From: an uncultured Thiothrix sp. | Lineage (GTDB): Bacteria > Pseudomonadota > Gammaproteobacteria > Thiotrichales > Thiotrichaceae | NCBI RefSeq assembly: GCF_937873765.1 | Contig: NZ_CALMZC010000039.1 | Coordinates: forward strand, 62,001 to 126,000 | Direction: 5' to 3' | DNA length: 64,000 nt | Shown: in pieces, positions 15,641 through 25,418 of the stretch | How the letters are laid out: each line of letters opens with the position of its first letter | Position numbering within the stretch: position 1 is the stretch's first letter | The notes under the pieces: model-generated | Told to the model about the DNA's origin: nothing | The model's database searches: none | What the model saw: the letters and a program-made list of their open reading frames with translations, nothing else | Made by a program: the position numbers and the translations under genes

Positions 15641-17512
15641 ATGCAAAAAAGATTCATCACCCGCGACTGGCTTCTCTATTCCATCCTCATAATTCTGATC
15701 GCTTTATTGTTATTAGTGATGTACCAAGTAGATCGTCAATGGACGAAATTGGCGCAGATGGAATCCGCACTCACTCAGCAAGCCCAAGATATGCGTAGCT
15801 TGCGCACGGCAGTGAGTTCTGGGCAGGTGAATCTTTCATCCGCAGTGAACTCCGCCACCCCTACTAAGCAGCTTGCAATCCCAGGCGTCGGCGCTGCCTT
15901 TCAACGTGCTTATGCGGCCAGTAAAAAGCCTGATTATGCCCAAGGTGATTGGGGGGTCAGCGCCCTCGAAACGAGTCTAAAGACCTTAACCCCTTTAGTT
16001 TCAACCGATGCTTATGCGTCTCAAGTTCAGTATTACGTGCAGGAAAGCTTAGTTAATCGCAATCCCGATACGATGGAGTGGGAGGGCTTAATCGCGAAGT
16101 CTTGGCAAATTAGCCCCGATGGCTTAACCATCACTTTCCAAATGCGTGATGATGTAACCTTCTCGGATGGCGTCAAGCTTACGGCTAAAGATGTGGTCTT
16201 CACCTATAACTTCGTTATGAATGAAGCAATTGCAGCACCAGCAGAGCGTTCAGTGTATGGGCAAATTACTTCTGTGGAAGCTAAAGGCGATTATGAGGTC
16301 GTCTTTAAATTTAAAGAGCCTTATTTCCAGTCCTTCGGTTTAGCGGGTGGCTTAGCCATTATGCCGGCTCATTTTTATGAGCCCTATATGAATAAACCAC
16401 AAGAATTTAATCAGTCCAAAGGCTTATTGCTAGGGAGTGGCCCTTATCGTTTAGCTGACCCAAAAACTTGGACACCCGATCAAGGTAGTGTCGAGCTGGT
16501 TCGGAATGAACGCTATTGGGGGGATGTACAGCCTGCGTTCAATCGGATGTTGTGGAAAGTGATTCAAAATGAAAGCGCACGCTTGACCACTTACCGAAAT
16601 GGCGAAATTGATAGCTATGAAGCCAAGCCTTCTGAATACGCTAAGCTGAAAACTGATCAGCAAATCATCGATAAAAGCCAAAACTTTGAATACATGCCGC
16701 CTGTCGTGGGCTACGGCTATATTGCTTGGAATCAGCAAAAAGACGGGAAACCGACCCGCTTTGCAGATAAACGTGTGCGTCAAGCGATGACTTACCTTAC
16801 GGATATGCAACGCATTGTAAAAGATATTTATTTAGATCATGCTGAGCAGGCGATTAGCCCGTTTAATCCACGTTCTAAACAGCATGATCCTAGCTTGCAG
16901 CTTTGGGTATTTAATCTCGAAAAAGCGCAAAGTTTACTGAAAGAGGCGGGCTTTGCTGACAAAAATGGTGATGGCATTTTAGAGGATCAGGCAGGCCAGC
17001 CGTTTGAGTTTAAGATGGTTTATTTCCAAGGGAATAAAAGTAGAGAACGCACGGTACTGTTTCTGAAAGATATTTATGCACGGGCAGGGATTAAATTAGA
17101 ACCGTCTCCGCAAGAGTTTCCAGTGATGCAGGAAGCTTTAAAGAAACGTGATTTCGATGCAATCACCATGGGCTGGTCGAGTGGAATTGAAACTGATATT
17201 TATCAAATGTTCCATAGCTCGCAAATAAAAGACGATGGTGATAATTTCATTTCTTATCACAATCCTGAGCTAGATAAGTTAATTGATGAAGCGCGCCGCA
17301 CAGTAGATGAGCCAAAACGGATGATTCTGTGGCAACAGGCTGAAAGAATTATGTATGAGGATCAGCCTTACACCTTTTTAATTCGTGAGCAGTCCTTATT
17401 GTTTGTGGATAAGCGCATTCAAAATTTACAAATGTCCAAACTGGGCTTGAACTACGGTTCTTTGCCTATGGAAAACTATGTGCCAGCCCCTTTGCAAAAG
17501 TATCAAAAATAA
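15641..17512 (+). CDS. membrane-anchored peptide ABC transporter substrate-binding protein
   Basis: A family 5 extracellular solute-binding protein (OppA/DppA/YejA type), 623 aa. The N terminus is a transmembrane segment (residues about 12-27, LLYSILIILIALLLLVMY) with no cleavage site or lipobox, followed by a coiled-coil-like stretch (about 30-50). The binding domain is therefore probably tethered to the inner membrane. SBP_bac_5 features include the region around ISPDGLTITFQMRDDVTFSDG. It is followed by two permeases and a double ATPase. The size and the fused ATPase recall YejABEF. The ligand, probably an oligopeptide or similar, is not known. Confidence 0.9.
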   Translation: MQKRFITRDWLLYSILIILIALLLLVMYQVDRQWTKLAQMESALTQQAQDMRSLRTAVSSGQVNLSSAVNSATPTKQLAIPGVGAAFQRAYAASKKPDYAQGDWGVSALETSLKTLTPLVSTDAYASQVQYYVQESLVNRNPDTMEWEGLIAKSWQISPDGLTITFQMRDDVTFSDGVKLTAKDVVFTYNFVMNEAIAAPAERSVYGQITSVEAKGDYEVVFKFKEPYFQSFGLAGGLAIMPAHFYEPYMNKPQEFNQSKGLLLGSGPYRLADPKTWTPDQGSVELVRNERYWGDVQPAFNRMLWKVIQNESARLTTYRNGEIDSYEAKPSEYAKLKTDQQIIDKSQNFEYMPPVVGYGYIAWNQQKDGKPTRFADKRVRQAMTYLTDMQRIVKDIYLDHAEQAISPFNPRSKQHDPSLQLWVFNLEKAQSLLKEAGFADKNGDGILEDQAGQPFEFKMVYFQGNKSRERTVLFLKDIYARAGIKLEPSPQEFPVMQEALKKRDFDAITMGWSSGIETDIYQMFHSSQIKDDGDNFISYHNPELDKLIDEARRTVDEPKRMILWQQAERIMYEDQPYTFLIREQSLLFVDKRIQNLQMSKLGLNYGSLPMENYVPAPLQKYQK

Positions 17513-17525
17513 GCGGAGCTGCTAA

Positions 17526-18902
17526 ATGCTGACGTATTTGCTGCGCCGCTTGCTGTTGATGATTCCAACTTTGCTAGGAATTACGATAGTCGTATTCTCG
17601 GTGATGGCGCTTTCCCCCGGTGGAGTGGGTGCGCAGAATATGACCGATAGCAATATGAAGCCAGAAGAGCGTAAGGCGCTGATGGATTATTACAATAAAC
17701 GCTATGGGCTTGATCAGCCTGCACCGATGCAATATTTGCGCTGGCTGAATAATGTTTCCCCGATAGGGTTTGAGCAGGATGAGAACGGCAAATACACTAG
17801 TTTCTCTTTGACTAAAGGGATGGATCTGGGGGAAAGCTTTTATTTTGGCCGCCCTGTGAGCGAAATTTTGGGCGAGCGCATCCCGATTACTTTGCTGCTG
17901 AATATCATCACTATCCCCATTATTTATATTGTCGCCATCGCGATTGGGGTGAAGTCGGCTACTGAGCGCGGGAGTGGCTTTGATGTGAGTTCTAGTATGG
18001 TGATGTTAGCGCTGTGGTCGATTCCTACTATGTTGTTGGGTGTGCTATTGCTAGGTTTTTTTGCCAGTGTGCAGCATTGGCAGTGGTTCCCAACGGCAGG
18101 GATTGGCAGTCGTGCGGCGCAAGATATGCCTTTTATGCCGCATTGGGGTTCGTTGTGGGACGTAGGTAAAGTTTTCTTAGGCATGCTAATAGGAACCTCA
18201 CTATTAGTTTGGTTGAGTCGTTGGCAAGAGCGTAAATTGCGTGCTTTCTTAGCGGGTGTTTTTGGCCTTGTCGCTGGTGTGTGGATGGCACAAGCGCATG
18301 CAGATTTCTCACTATTTGCTTGGGTAGTATTACCAGTTTTAGGGGGGGCGATGCTGGTTGGCATGGGGTGGATGGATTACACACCTTTTCGAGTCATAGG
18401 TTTGGGTTTTTTGGGTGCAACCCTCGGAATTTTATTTGCTTTGCAATTCACCGATGATGGTTTTGTGCGCGGTTTTTTATTGGATCGTATCTGGCATTTA
18501 GTCTTACCCGTTTTATGCTTATCACTAGGCGCTTCAGCGGCTTTAGCGAAAATTATTCGTGCTTCGCTGTTAGAAAACCTTAGTGCCGATTATGCACGCA
18601 CGGCACGCGCTAAAGGTTTAGACGAGCAAACCGTGCTGTGGAAGCATGTGTTTCGTAATAGCTTATTACCGCTGATTACCATCATTGCGGGCTTATTACC
18701 GAGTTTATTAGCGGGTTCTTTAATTGTTGAGAATATATTTAGTATCAATGGTATGGGGCAACTAGCAATTGAAGCAGTAAAAAGTCGGGATCGTGAGTTG
18801 GTGCTATCGATTACTTGGATTAGCGGTTTCCTAACCTTGGTTGGTTATTTAATCGCTGATTTTCTTTATACTTTAGTTGATCCACGTGTGACTTATGACT
18901 AA
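17526..18902 (+). CDS. peptide ABC transporter permease, enlarged (OppB/YejB type)
   Basis: An inner-membrane permease of the binding-protein-dependent family. The N terminus (MLTYLLRRLLLMIPTLLGITIVVF) and the C-terminal EAA-type region (ARTARAKGLDEQTVLWKHVFRNSLLP) are typical. The protein is 458 aa, while YejB/OppB proteins are about 310-365. The excess is a hydrophobic insertion at about residues 215-310 that adds three or four predicted membrane segments. It starts 13 bases after the binding-protein gene and overlaps the next permease by 8 bases. Confidence 0.92.
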   Translation: MLTYLLRRLLLMIPTLLGITIVVFSVMALSPGGVGAQNMTDSNMKPEERKALMDYYNKRYGLDQPAPMQYLRWLNNVSPIGFEQDENGKYTSFSLTKGMDLGESFYFGRPVSEILGERIPITLLLNIITIPIIYIVAIAIGVKSATERGSGFDVSSSMVMLALWSIPTMLLGVLLLGFFASVQHWQWFPTAGIGSRAAQDMPFMPHWGSLWDVGKVFLGMLIGTSLLVWLSRWQERKLRAFLAGVFGLVAGVWMAQAHADFSLFAWVVLPVLGGAMLVGMGWMDYTPFRVIGLGFLGATLGILFALQFTDDGFVRGFLLDRIWHLVLPVLCLSLGASAALAKIIRASLLENLSADYARTARAKGLDEQTVLWKHVFRNSLLPLITIIAGLLPSLLAGSLIVENIFSINGMGQLAIEAVKSRDRELVLSITWISGFLTLVGYLIADFLYTLVDPRVTYD

Positions 18903-20091
18903 GCAAATCATTAGCCAAGAAACACTGTCACGTCGTTTATTACGCAAAACCTTTGCCGGTCACGGTGTAAAATTCGCCTTATTTTGGATAGGCACTTTAA
19001 TTCTGTGTGCAGTCTTTGCTCCATTCTTAGCAAATAGTATGCCTTTGGTCATGAGCAAAGCAGGGCAATTGTCTTTCCCGGTTTTGACTTATTTGAGTAC
19101 GGAGGACTTAGCGGTATTAGCGGCTTTTTTCACGATTTTGGTGTTGTGGGTATTGCCATTGAAATTAAAGTTTAGAGTGAATTTAGCGCTGTTGGCCGCA
19201 GTGATTGCTGCCGTCGTGGTTTTGGCTAATGTCTATTTAAAACCACCACAGTTGGTGATTTATGATGATTTCCGTACCGCCCATTATACCGAAGTCGATT
19301 GGCGAGTGATGCCACTGATTCCTTATGCACCGCAAGATTATTTACGCGATTATGGCGATACTGGTTTAGAACCGCCTTTAGCGGGTAAAGCGGCTGAAGA
19401 GCAGCGTTTACATTTGATGGGTACTGAAGAGAATGGGGCGGATGTTTTAAGTCGGATGATTCATGCCTCACGCATCGCTTTAAGTATTGGGATTGTAGCG
19501 ACCAGTATTTCTATGATTCTCGGGATTATCATTGGAGGCTTCATGGGCTATTTCTCGGGCGTAGTCGATATGATTGGTATGCGTCTTGTGGAGATTTTTG
19601 AAGCGATTCCAACTTTATTTTTACTGCTCACGTTTGTCGCTTTCTTTGGGCGTAGCCTGTATATGATGATGATCATTATTGGGGTAACGAGTTGGTCGGG
19701 GTATGCGCGCTACATTCGTGCTGAGTTCTTGAAGTTACGCCGCCAAGATTATGTACAAGCGGCAGTGGCAGCGGGTTTACCCCTACACTCGATTTTGTTT
19801 CGACATATGTTACCGAATGGAGTGGCGCCTTTATTGGTGGCGGCAAGTTTCGGGGTGGCTTCAGCGATTTTAGCGGAAGCGACTTTAAGTTTCTTAGGCC
19901 TAGGTTTAGTTGAGGAGCCGTCGTGGGGACAAATGTTGGATCAATCAGTGACATCTGCCAGTTTCAATTGGTGGATGGCCGTGTTTCCTGGTGGCGCGAT
20001 TTTCTTAACTGTATTCGCTTATACCTTGATTGGCGAAGCCTTCCGCGATGCAATTGACCCGAATCTCTCGCGTGCAGCGGGGGTACAATAA
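18895..20091 (+). CDS. peptide ABC transporter permease, enlarged (OppC/YejE type)
   Basis: Second permease of the importer, 398 aa. The C-terminal half carries the permease core and EAA loop (RRQDYVQAAVAAGLPLHSILFRH) and ends with GEAFRDAIDPNL, typical of DppC/OppC. Between the first membrane segment and the core lies an extra part (about residues 60-110) with two added hydrophobic segments. Like its partner it is larger than usual, so both halves of the pore share an unusual topology. It overlaps the upstream gene by 8 bases and ends 3 bases before the ATPase. Confidence 0.92.
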   Translation: MTKQIISQETLSRRLLRKTFAGHGVKFALFWIGTLILCAVFAPFLANSMPLVMSKAGQLSFPVLTYLSTEDLAVLAAFFTILVLWVLPLKLKFRVNLALLAAVIAAVVVLANVYLKPPQLVIYDDFRTAHYTEVDWRVMPLIPYAPQDYLRDYGDTGLEPPLAGKAAEEQRLHLMGTEENGADVLSRMIHASRIALSIGIVATSISMILGIIIGGFMGYFSGVVDMIGMRLVEIFEAIPTLFLLLTFVAFFGRSLYMMMIIIGVTSWSGYARYIRAEFLKLRRQDYVQAAVAAGLPLHSILFRHMLPNGVAPLLVAASFGVASAILAEATLSFLGLGLVEEPSWGQMLDQSVTSASFNWWMAVFPGGAIFLTVFAYTLIGEAFRDAIDPNLSRAAGVQ

Positions 20092-20094
20092 ATA

Positions 20095-21762
20095 ATGCCA
20101 GCGCCCTTATTAGTGGTCAATAAGCTCTGCACTTATCTACAAAATGGCGCTGAAACCGTTAAAGCGGTGGATGGCATCAGTTTCACTATCAATAAAGGCG
20201 AAACCTTCTGCCTAGTCGGTGAATCGGGTAGTGGTAAATCGATTACGGCTTTATCGGTGATTCGCTTACTGCCTTATGGGATTGCCTCGCATCCGAACGG
20301 GCAGCTTCTGTTTAATAATCAAGATTTGCTAAAGGTAGATGAGGATGAATTGCGGACGATTCGTGGATCACAAATTGCCATGATCTTCCAAGAGCCAATG
20401 ACTTCGCTCAATCCAGTATTCACGGTCGGTGATCAAATTATGGAGGCCTTGCAGCTCCATCATCCTGAGATGACAGCAGAAGAGGCAGAAGAACGTGCGA
20501 TTCAAGCTTTAGATCAAGTACAGATGCCCAATAGCCGCGAACGCCTGAATAGCTTTCCGCATCAGCTATCAGGTGGACAACGTCAGCGCGTGATGATTGC
20601 GATGGCTTTGGCTTGTGAGCCGGAGTTATTGATTGCAGATGAACCAACGACTGCGCTAGATGTGACCGTGCAGGCGGAAATTTTACGCTTGATGCGCCAT
20701 CTACAAGAAACTACGGGGATGAGTATGTTGTTCATTACTCATGATTTTGGGGTGGTCGCACAAATGGCGCATCAAGTCGGGGTGATGCAGCACGGTAAGT
20801 TAGTCGAAGTGGGTTTGGTCGAACAAGTGCTGAATCGTCCGCAACATCCCTATACCCATCAGTTACTCGAAGCAGTTCCCGAAAATTTGGCACGCCATAA
20901 AAATCCCACCTTAACCAAACCACTGTCTGAAGCGCAGTTAATCGCTGAACCCTTGTTACAATTGCGACATGTTAATGTTTGGTTCCCGATTAAAAAGGGC
21001 TTATTTAGGCAAGTGGTTGATTATAATAAAGCCGTTGATGATGTGAGCCTTGATATAGTCAAAGGCCAGATTGTAGCTTTAGTCGGGGAGTCGGGCTGTG
21101 GGAAAACGACTTTAGGTCGTGCGGTCTTACAATTAGAAAAGCCTAGCTCGGGTAGCATCAAAATGCAGGGCAACGAATTCGTGGGTCTGTCCGCTAGTGC
21201 AATGCGTGCTTGGCGCTCGAAAATGCAAATAGTCTTCCAAGATCCGCAATCGTCTTTGAATCCGCGCCTTTTAATTGAAATGACCTTGACCGAACCGATG
21301 AAGGTGCATGGAATCGGCTCAAATCAAGAGGAGCGTTTAGAGTTAGCGGCCAAAACTTTAGAGCGCATGCAATTAAAGCGTGAACATTTATGGCGTTATC
21401 CCCATGAATTTTCGGGTGGACAGCGCCAGCGGATTGGCTTAGCGCGTGCTTTAGTTCTGAATCCGGCGTTTATTGTTTGTGATGAAATTACGAGTGCTTT
21501 GGATGTTTCGGTGCAGGCCGAAATTTTGCAGTTACTCTTAGAGTTGCGAGCGGAGCGCGATTTAACTTTACTCTTTATTACACACAATATTGGCGTGGTT
21601 GAGTATCTCAGTGATCAAACCGTGGTAATGTATAAAGGACGGATCGTTGAATTGGGGCCAACTACAGCCGTGTGTGGTTCACCGCAGCAGGATTATACTA
21701 AAAAGCTGTTGGCGGCGGTGCCACGATTGAGTTTGGGTCAAAAGGCATGGGGCGCTTTATAA
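20095..21762 (+). CDS. fused double ATPase of peptide ABC transporter (OppD-OppF/YejF type)
   Basis: A single 555-aa protein with two complete ABC domains. The first has Walker A GESGSGKS, signature LSGGQ and Walker [13 protein letters not shown]. The second has [13 protein letters not shown] and [12 protein letters not shown]. Each is followed by the oligopeptide-transporter C-terminal motif ([32 protein letters not shown]). The fusion is known in YejF and related importers. It is the last transporter gene; its TAA overlaps the ATG of a short Fic-like ORF. Confidence 0.95.
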   Translation: MPAPLLVVNKLCTYLQNGAETVKAVDGISFTINKGETFCLVGESGSGKSITALSVIRLLPYGIASHPNGQLLFNNQDLLKVDEDELRTIRGSQIAMIFQEPMTSLNPVFTVGDQIMEALQLHHPEMTAEEAEERAIQALDQVQMPNSRERLNSFPHQLSGGQRQRVMIAMALACEPELLIADEPTTALDVTVQAEILRLMRHLQETTGMSMLFITHDFGVVAQMAHQVGVMQHGKLVEVGLVEQVLNRPQHPYTHQLLEAVPENLARHKNPTLTKPLSEAQLIAEPLLQLRHVNVWFPIKKGLFRQVVDYNKAVDDVSLDIVKGQIVALVGESGCGKTTLGRAVLQLEKPSSGSIKMQGNEFVGLSASAMRAWRSKMQIVFQDPQSSLNPRLLIEMTLTEPMKVHGIGSNQEERLELAAKTLERMQLKREHLWRYPHEFSGGQRQRIGLARALVLNPAFIVCDEITSALDVSVQAEILQLLLELRAERDLTLLFITHNIGVVEYLSDQTVVMYKGRIVELGPTTAVCGSPQQDYTKKLLAAVPRLSLGQKAWGAL

Positions 21763-21932
21763 TGAATTGCTATTTACTCCAAAACGGCTATCCTGCGATT
21801 AATTTGCCTGCCAAACGCCAATGGGAGTTCAATACCTTGATGCTAGCGTTTTATCCATCAGGCGACGAAACTGCGATGAATGTGTTTATGCGTTCCTGTA
21901 TGGATGAGCGAGTATTGCGGATCATGCTATAG
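21762..21932 (+). pseudogene. short Fic-domain C-terminus-like ORF, probable remnant
   Basis: A 56-codon reading frame whose ATG overlaps the ATPase stop (TAATG). Its sequence (LLQNGYPAINLP, then EFNTLMLAFYPSGD and FMRSC) resembles from memory the C-terminal part of some Fic/Fido proteins, the region after the catalytic HPFxxGNG loop. That loop is absent and nothing upstream encodes it, so the product cannot be an AMP-transferase. Either a larger gene was lost by deletion, or this is a small translated protein. The similarity needs a profile search. Confidence 0.4.
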
Positions 21933-21966
21933 TAGGGTCAAATTATTTTCGCTAATCTCAAGTTGA

Positions 21967-22725
21967 ATGGCCATGCAAAATCTTGTGTTAAGAAAACAAC
22001 TAGCTACTTACAGGCGAGTTGGGGTTGCTATTTCTGTGTTTAGTCTAGCAACACTTAGTTCTTTTGCTTGGAGTGAAACCCCTTATGGTGGCATGGGGAG
22101 TATGCCGTGGTCTTCCGGCTTGTCACCTTGGAGTATGGGGGCGAACCCGTGGTCTTCCGGCTTGTCACCTTGGAGTATGGGCAGCAATCCTTGGTCGACT
22201 GGCTTTATGCCTTGGGGTGGAAATAGTTGGAGTTCGTCAATGATGCCGTGGAGTTCTGGCAACGGCGGGGGGAACTCATGGGGAAATAACGCATGGATGC
22301 CGTGGTCTAGTGGTTCTAACTCCTTTGGGCGACGCAATAATAATGATTGGGTAACGAGTATGTTTTTAATGAACTCACTCAATAACCAACAACCTTGGAA
22401 TACAGGCATACTTCCAAATTATAATTATCAAGCCCCGAGTTGGCAGCAGGTACCTCTGCAAACACCGCCTAGTGCTTTCTACCAATCGCCGCCAGTTATG
22501 CTGCCCAATAATTTCATGCCCAACCCTGATACAGGTCAAGCCGTCCAGCCTGCAGAATCCATTAGGTTTCCTGCGAGTAGCTCGAGCTTTAGCCCTTTCT
22601 TAGACTCTAATCCGCCAACTACTAATCAATCACCAGTGGCTAACTCTGTTCAATCTCAACCGAGTACGCCTCAACCTAATCCTACTGGCAAAACCTTAGT
22701 ATTTCCGGACGGTAGTCGCTTTTAG
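21967..22725 (+). CDS. secreted Trp/Ser/Gly/Pro-rich repeat protein
   Basis: A 252-aa exported protein. The N terminus is basic (LRKQLATYRR) and is followed by a hydrophobic stretch with likely cleavage after AWS (about residue 36). The mature part has tandem 14-residue units of the form NPWSSGLSPWSMGS (about residues 46-75), then looser PWxxG, NSW and PWSSG units to about 115. A Pro/Gln/Asn-rich, low-complexity tail follows. It has no cysteine and no enzyme motif. The composition recalls the Gly/Asn/aromatic repeat proteins that coat sulfur globules, but this is not established. It stands between the ABC transporter and ftsX, where many gammaproteobacteria carry rpoH. Confidence 0.75.
   Translation: MAMQNLVLRKQLATYRRVGVAISVFSLATLSSFAWSETPYGGMGSMPWSSGLSPWSMGANPWSSGLSPWSMGSNPWSTGFMPWGGNSWSSSMMPWSSGNGGGNSWGNNAWMPWSSGSNSFGRRNNNDWVTSMFLMNSLNNQQPWNTGILPNYNYQAPSWQQVPLQTPPSAFYQSPPVMLPNNFMPNPDTGQAVQPAESIRFPASSSSFSPFLDSNPPTTNQSPVANSVQSQPSTPQPNPTGKTLVFPDGSRF
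22105..22181 (+). repeat. 42-bp tandem repeat inside the secreted repeat protein gene
   Basis: A 35-base stretch at 22105-22139 recurs identically at 22147-22181, a period of 42 bases (14 codons). Exact identity at the DNA level points to recent duplication and possible copy-number change. Confidence 0.9.
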
Positions 22726-23711
22726 TCGTTAATTACTTCGCTTTCCCACAGATAGCGATTGACGGCTAACCATGCCCCGACTAAACCTAAACTAGCACTG
22801 ATGATTAAGACTTCCAAAGTAGTAGTCAGATCAATGCCGCCTAAATTGAAATCACTGCCATAAAGCAGAGATAGTTTATTGACAGGCTCGACCAGAAATA
22901 ATAGGGCGATATTCACGACTAATAAGCTTAAGAAGCCGCCAAACAAGCCTAACCACAAACCACCATATAAAAAGGGGCGACGAATATAACGATTAGTCGC
23001 GCCGATTAAACGGGTGACACGAATTTCATCTTTGCGATTTTCAATATCCAGTCGAATCGTATTGCCAACCACTAAGAGGACAGTGGTGGCTAGGAGTGCT
23101 GCCACCACCGCAACAATACGCTCAGCGATTTGCAGGATGGCGCGTAGGCGTTGAATCCATTCAATATCGATTTGCACATCTTCAACTTCTTTGTAGGTTT
23201 TTAAGCGCTTGGTGAAGTCTTCCAAATCAGCATCAGTGACCCCTAAATCATTCATTTTAGGGGTAATCACCACAATATTGGGTAAGGGATTTTCACCTAA
23301 GGTTTTTAAAGTATCCGCAAGACCCGCAATTTTCTTAAAATCTTGCAAGGCCTGATCGCGGGTAACCACCGTAGTACTCAACACTTCAGGCTGACTTTTG
23401 ACCAGTTCTGCCAAATCATTTGCTTGTTGCTCAGTCACTTTCGGCTTTAAAAACAAAGAAATAGTTGGTACAGATTGATTGTTATGCGTCAAACTTTGTA
23501 GATTTTTAACTAAAACATGCATGCTCGTCGGTAAAGATAAGGCCAAAGCAATCGCAATCAAGGTAATCCAAGCAGAAATCGGGTTAAACCATAAGCGCTT
23601 GAGGCTGAAATCAATCGCTTGTTTTTGCTGACTCAACCAAACCCTAAATTTGCGCCCTAAGTCATGGGAAGCTACAATGCGCGGTTTAGCCGGTGGTCTT
23701 TTGTCGGTCAT
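22722..23711 (-). CDS. ftsX: cell division protein FtsX
   Basis: The membrane half of the FtsEX complex, which governs periplasmic amidase activation during septation. It has 329 aa, a long cytoplasmic N terminus, one membrane segment, a periplasmic domain (about residues 75-205) and three C-terminal helices, the permease-like FtsX arrangement. The start abuts the ftsE stop with no gap, so translation is coupled. Its stop overlaps the stop of the convergent repeat-protein gene. Confidence 0.96.
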   Translation of the reverse strand: MTDKRPPAKPRIVASHDLGRKFRVWLSQQKQAIDFSLKRLWFNPISAWITLIAIALALSLPTSMHVLVKNLQSLTHNNQSVPTISLFLKPKVTEQQANDLAELVKSQPEVLSTTVVTRDQALQDFKKIAGLADTLKTLGENPLPNIVVITPKMNDLGVTDADLEDFTKRLKTYKEVEDVQIDIEWIQRLRAILQIAERIVAVVAALLATTVLLVVGNTIRLDIENRKDEIRVTRLIGATNRYIRRPFLYGGLWLGLFGGFLSLLVVNIALLFLVEPVNKLSLLYGSDFNLGGIDLTTTLEVLIISASLGLVGAWLAVNRYLWESEVIND

Positions 23712-24374
23712 TTAAAGCTCCACGCGCTGCAGCACAATAATGCGCTTTTGCATACGTTCGACCAAACCATGATCATGGCTGGCAATTAACACGGTCACAC
23801 CAATGTCATTAAATTGAGCAAAGGTATGCATAATGTCTTGTGCTAATTCAGGGTCTAAATTTCCCGTTGGCTCATCTGCCAATATCATGGTTGGGCGATT
23901 GACCACTGCACGTGCAATACCTACGCGCTGTCGCTCACCGGCTGAAAGCATCAGTGGATAGCTTTTAGTCTTTTTCCCTAAACCTACTTTATCTAAGGCG
24001 GCATTAACGCGGCGCGTAATATCCGTAGCGGGCATGCCAGAAATTAATAAAGGCAAGGCAACATTATCAAATACATTGCGGTCATAGAGCAGGTGTGGAT
24101 CTTGGAAAATAAAGCCAATACGTCGTCGATAATTAGGAATTTGACGAGCTTGTAAATGAGATAAAGGCGTGCCATCAATCAATACATCGCCTTTGCTTGG
24201 AGTTTCCAGCAAAGCGATTAATTTGAGGAGGGTACTTTTGCCGGCGCCTGAATTGCCAGTGATAAAAATCATCTCTCCGGCACGAATCGTCAAATTGACA
24301 TTGTAGAGAGCAAGCTGGCCAGTCGGATAACGCTTCTGTACCTGACGAAATTCAATGATCGTTTTGTTTGTCAT
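23712..24374 (-). CDS. ftsE: cell division ATP-binding protein FtsE
   Basis: ABC ATPase partner of FtsX, 220 aa. It shows Walker A GNSGAGKST, signature LSAGERQR and Walker B MILADEPTGNLD. The first 23 bases overlap the end of ftsY, giving tight ftsY-ftsE-ftsX coupling. This gene order is standard in gammaproteobacteria. Confidence 0.97.
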   Translation of the reverse strand: MTNKTIIEFRQVQKRYPTGQLALYNVNLTIRAGEMIFITGNSGAGKSTLLKLIALLETPSKGDVLIDGTPLSHLQARQIPNYRRRIGFIFQDPHLLYDRNVFDNVALPLLISGMPATDITRRVNAALDKVGLGKKTKSYPLMLSAGERQRVGIARAVVNRPTMILADEPTGNLDPELAQDIMHTFAQFNDIGVTVLIASHDHGLVERMQKRIIVLQRVEL

Positions 24375-25371
24375 CGCCGCCCGCTAATAACGCGCTAGTA
24401 AATTCGTAAGCGTCGAACTCTTGTAAATCATCAATGGTTTCGCCCACTCCAATGAAGCGCACGGGAATTTTTAACTGCTCAGCAATCGCAAATAAAATCC
24501 CGCCTTTAGCCGTACCGTCCAGTTTAGTAACGGTAATACCAGTGACACCTAAAGCTTCATTGAATTGGCGTGCTTGAATTAAAGCGTTTTGCCCAATACT
24601 CGCATCAACAATCAACATAATTTCATGCGGTGCTGATTCATCCAGCTTTTGCATGACGCGCTTCACTTTTTTCAACTCTTCCATTAAGTTGGTTTGCGTA
24701 TGTAAGCGTCCAGCGGTGTCAGCCAGTAGAACATCAATGCCGCGTGCTTTGGCGGACTGCATCGCATCATAAATCACTGAAGCCGAATCCGAACCACTGC
24801 CTTGGGCAATCACTGGAATGCCATTGCGCTCACCCCAAATCGTAAGTTGCTCGACCGCCGCAGCACGGAAGGTATCACCTGCGGCGAGCATCACCGATTT
24901 ACCTTGTTGCTGGAATTTTTTGGCGAGTTTACCAATGGTAGTGGTTTTGCCAGCGCCATTAATCCCGACCATCAACAGTACAAAGGGTTGGTGGCTGCTC
25001 TCAAGCGTTAAAGGTTGAGCGGCAGGCCGGAGGATGCGATGCATTTTGTTATACAAAGCCTGCATCAAGGCATCCATATCGTCTAATTCTTGGCGACTCA
25101 CCCGTTGGTTGAGATCACTCATAATTTCCTGAGTGGCTTCCATTCCCACATCGGCCATTAAGAGACGGGTTTCTAGTTCTTCGAGAACTTCATCATCGAC
25201 TTTTTTCTTACCTTTAACGATGACATCCATACCTGCGGTAATGGTATTGCCGGTTTTGAATAAGCCTTGGCGGAGGCGCTCAAATAAGCCAAGTTTCTTA
25301 GGTTGAGCGAGTACGGCATCGGGGGAGATGTCTTCTGCTTCCTGCTTTTTTTTCTTTCCAAATCCAAACAT
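24352..25371 (-). CDS. ftsY: signal recognition particle receptor FtsY
   Basis: SRP receptor GTPase that delivers membrane-protein ribosomes to the translocon. The NG domain shows G1 [15 protein letters not shown] and [11 protein letters not shown] start at ATG 25371 (MFGFGKKKK), with AGGTGA upstream on the minus strand. A longer frame to 25449 would overlap the divergent rsmD start and has no ribosome-binding site. The 339-aa protein has only a short acidic A domain. Confidence 0.96.
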   Translation of the reverse strand: MFGFGKKKKQEAEDISPDAVLAQPKKLGLFERLRQGLFKTGNTITAGMDVIVKGKKKVDDEVLEELETRLLMADVGMEATQEIMSDLNQRVSRQELDDMDALMQALYNKMHRILRPAAQPLTLESSHQPFVLLMVGINGAGKTTTIGKLAKKFQQQGKSVMLAAGDTFRAAAVEQLTIWGERNGIPVIAQGSGSDSASVIYDAMQSAKARGIDVLLADTAGRLHTQTNLMEELKKVKRVMQKLDESAPHEIMLIVDASIGQNALIQARQFNEALGVTGITVTKLDGTAKGGILFAIAEQLKIPVRFIGVGETIDDLQEFDAYEFTSALLAGGDDKQNDH

Positions 25372-25418
25372 CGTACAATCACCTACACCAAAATTTTTAT
25401 CTGTGAGCACTCTGCTAA

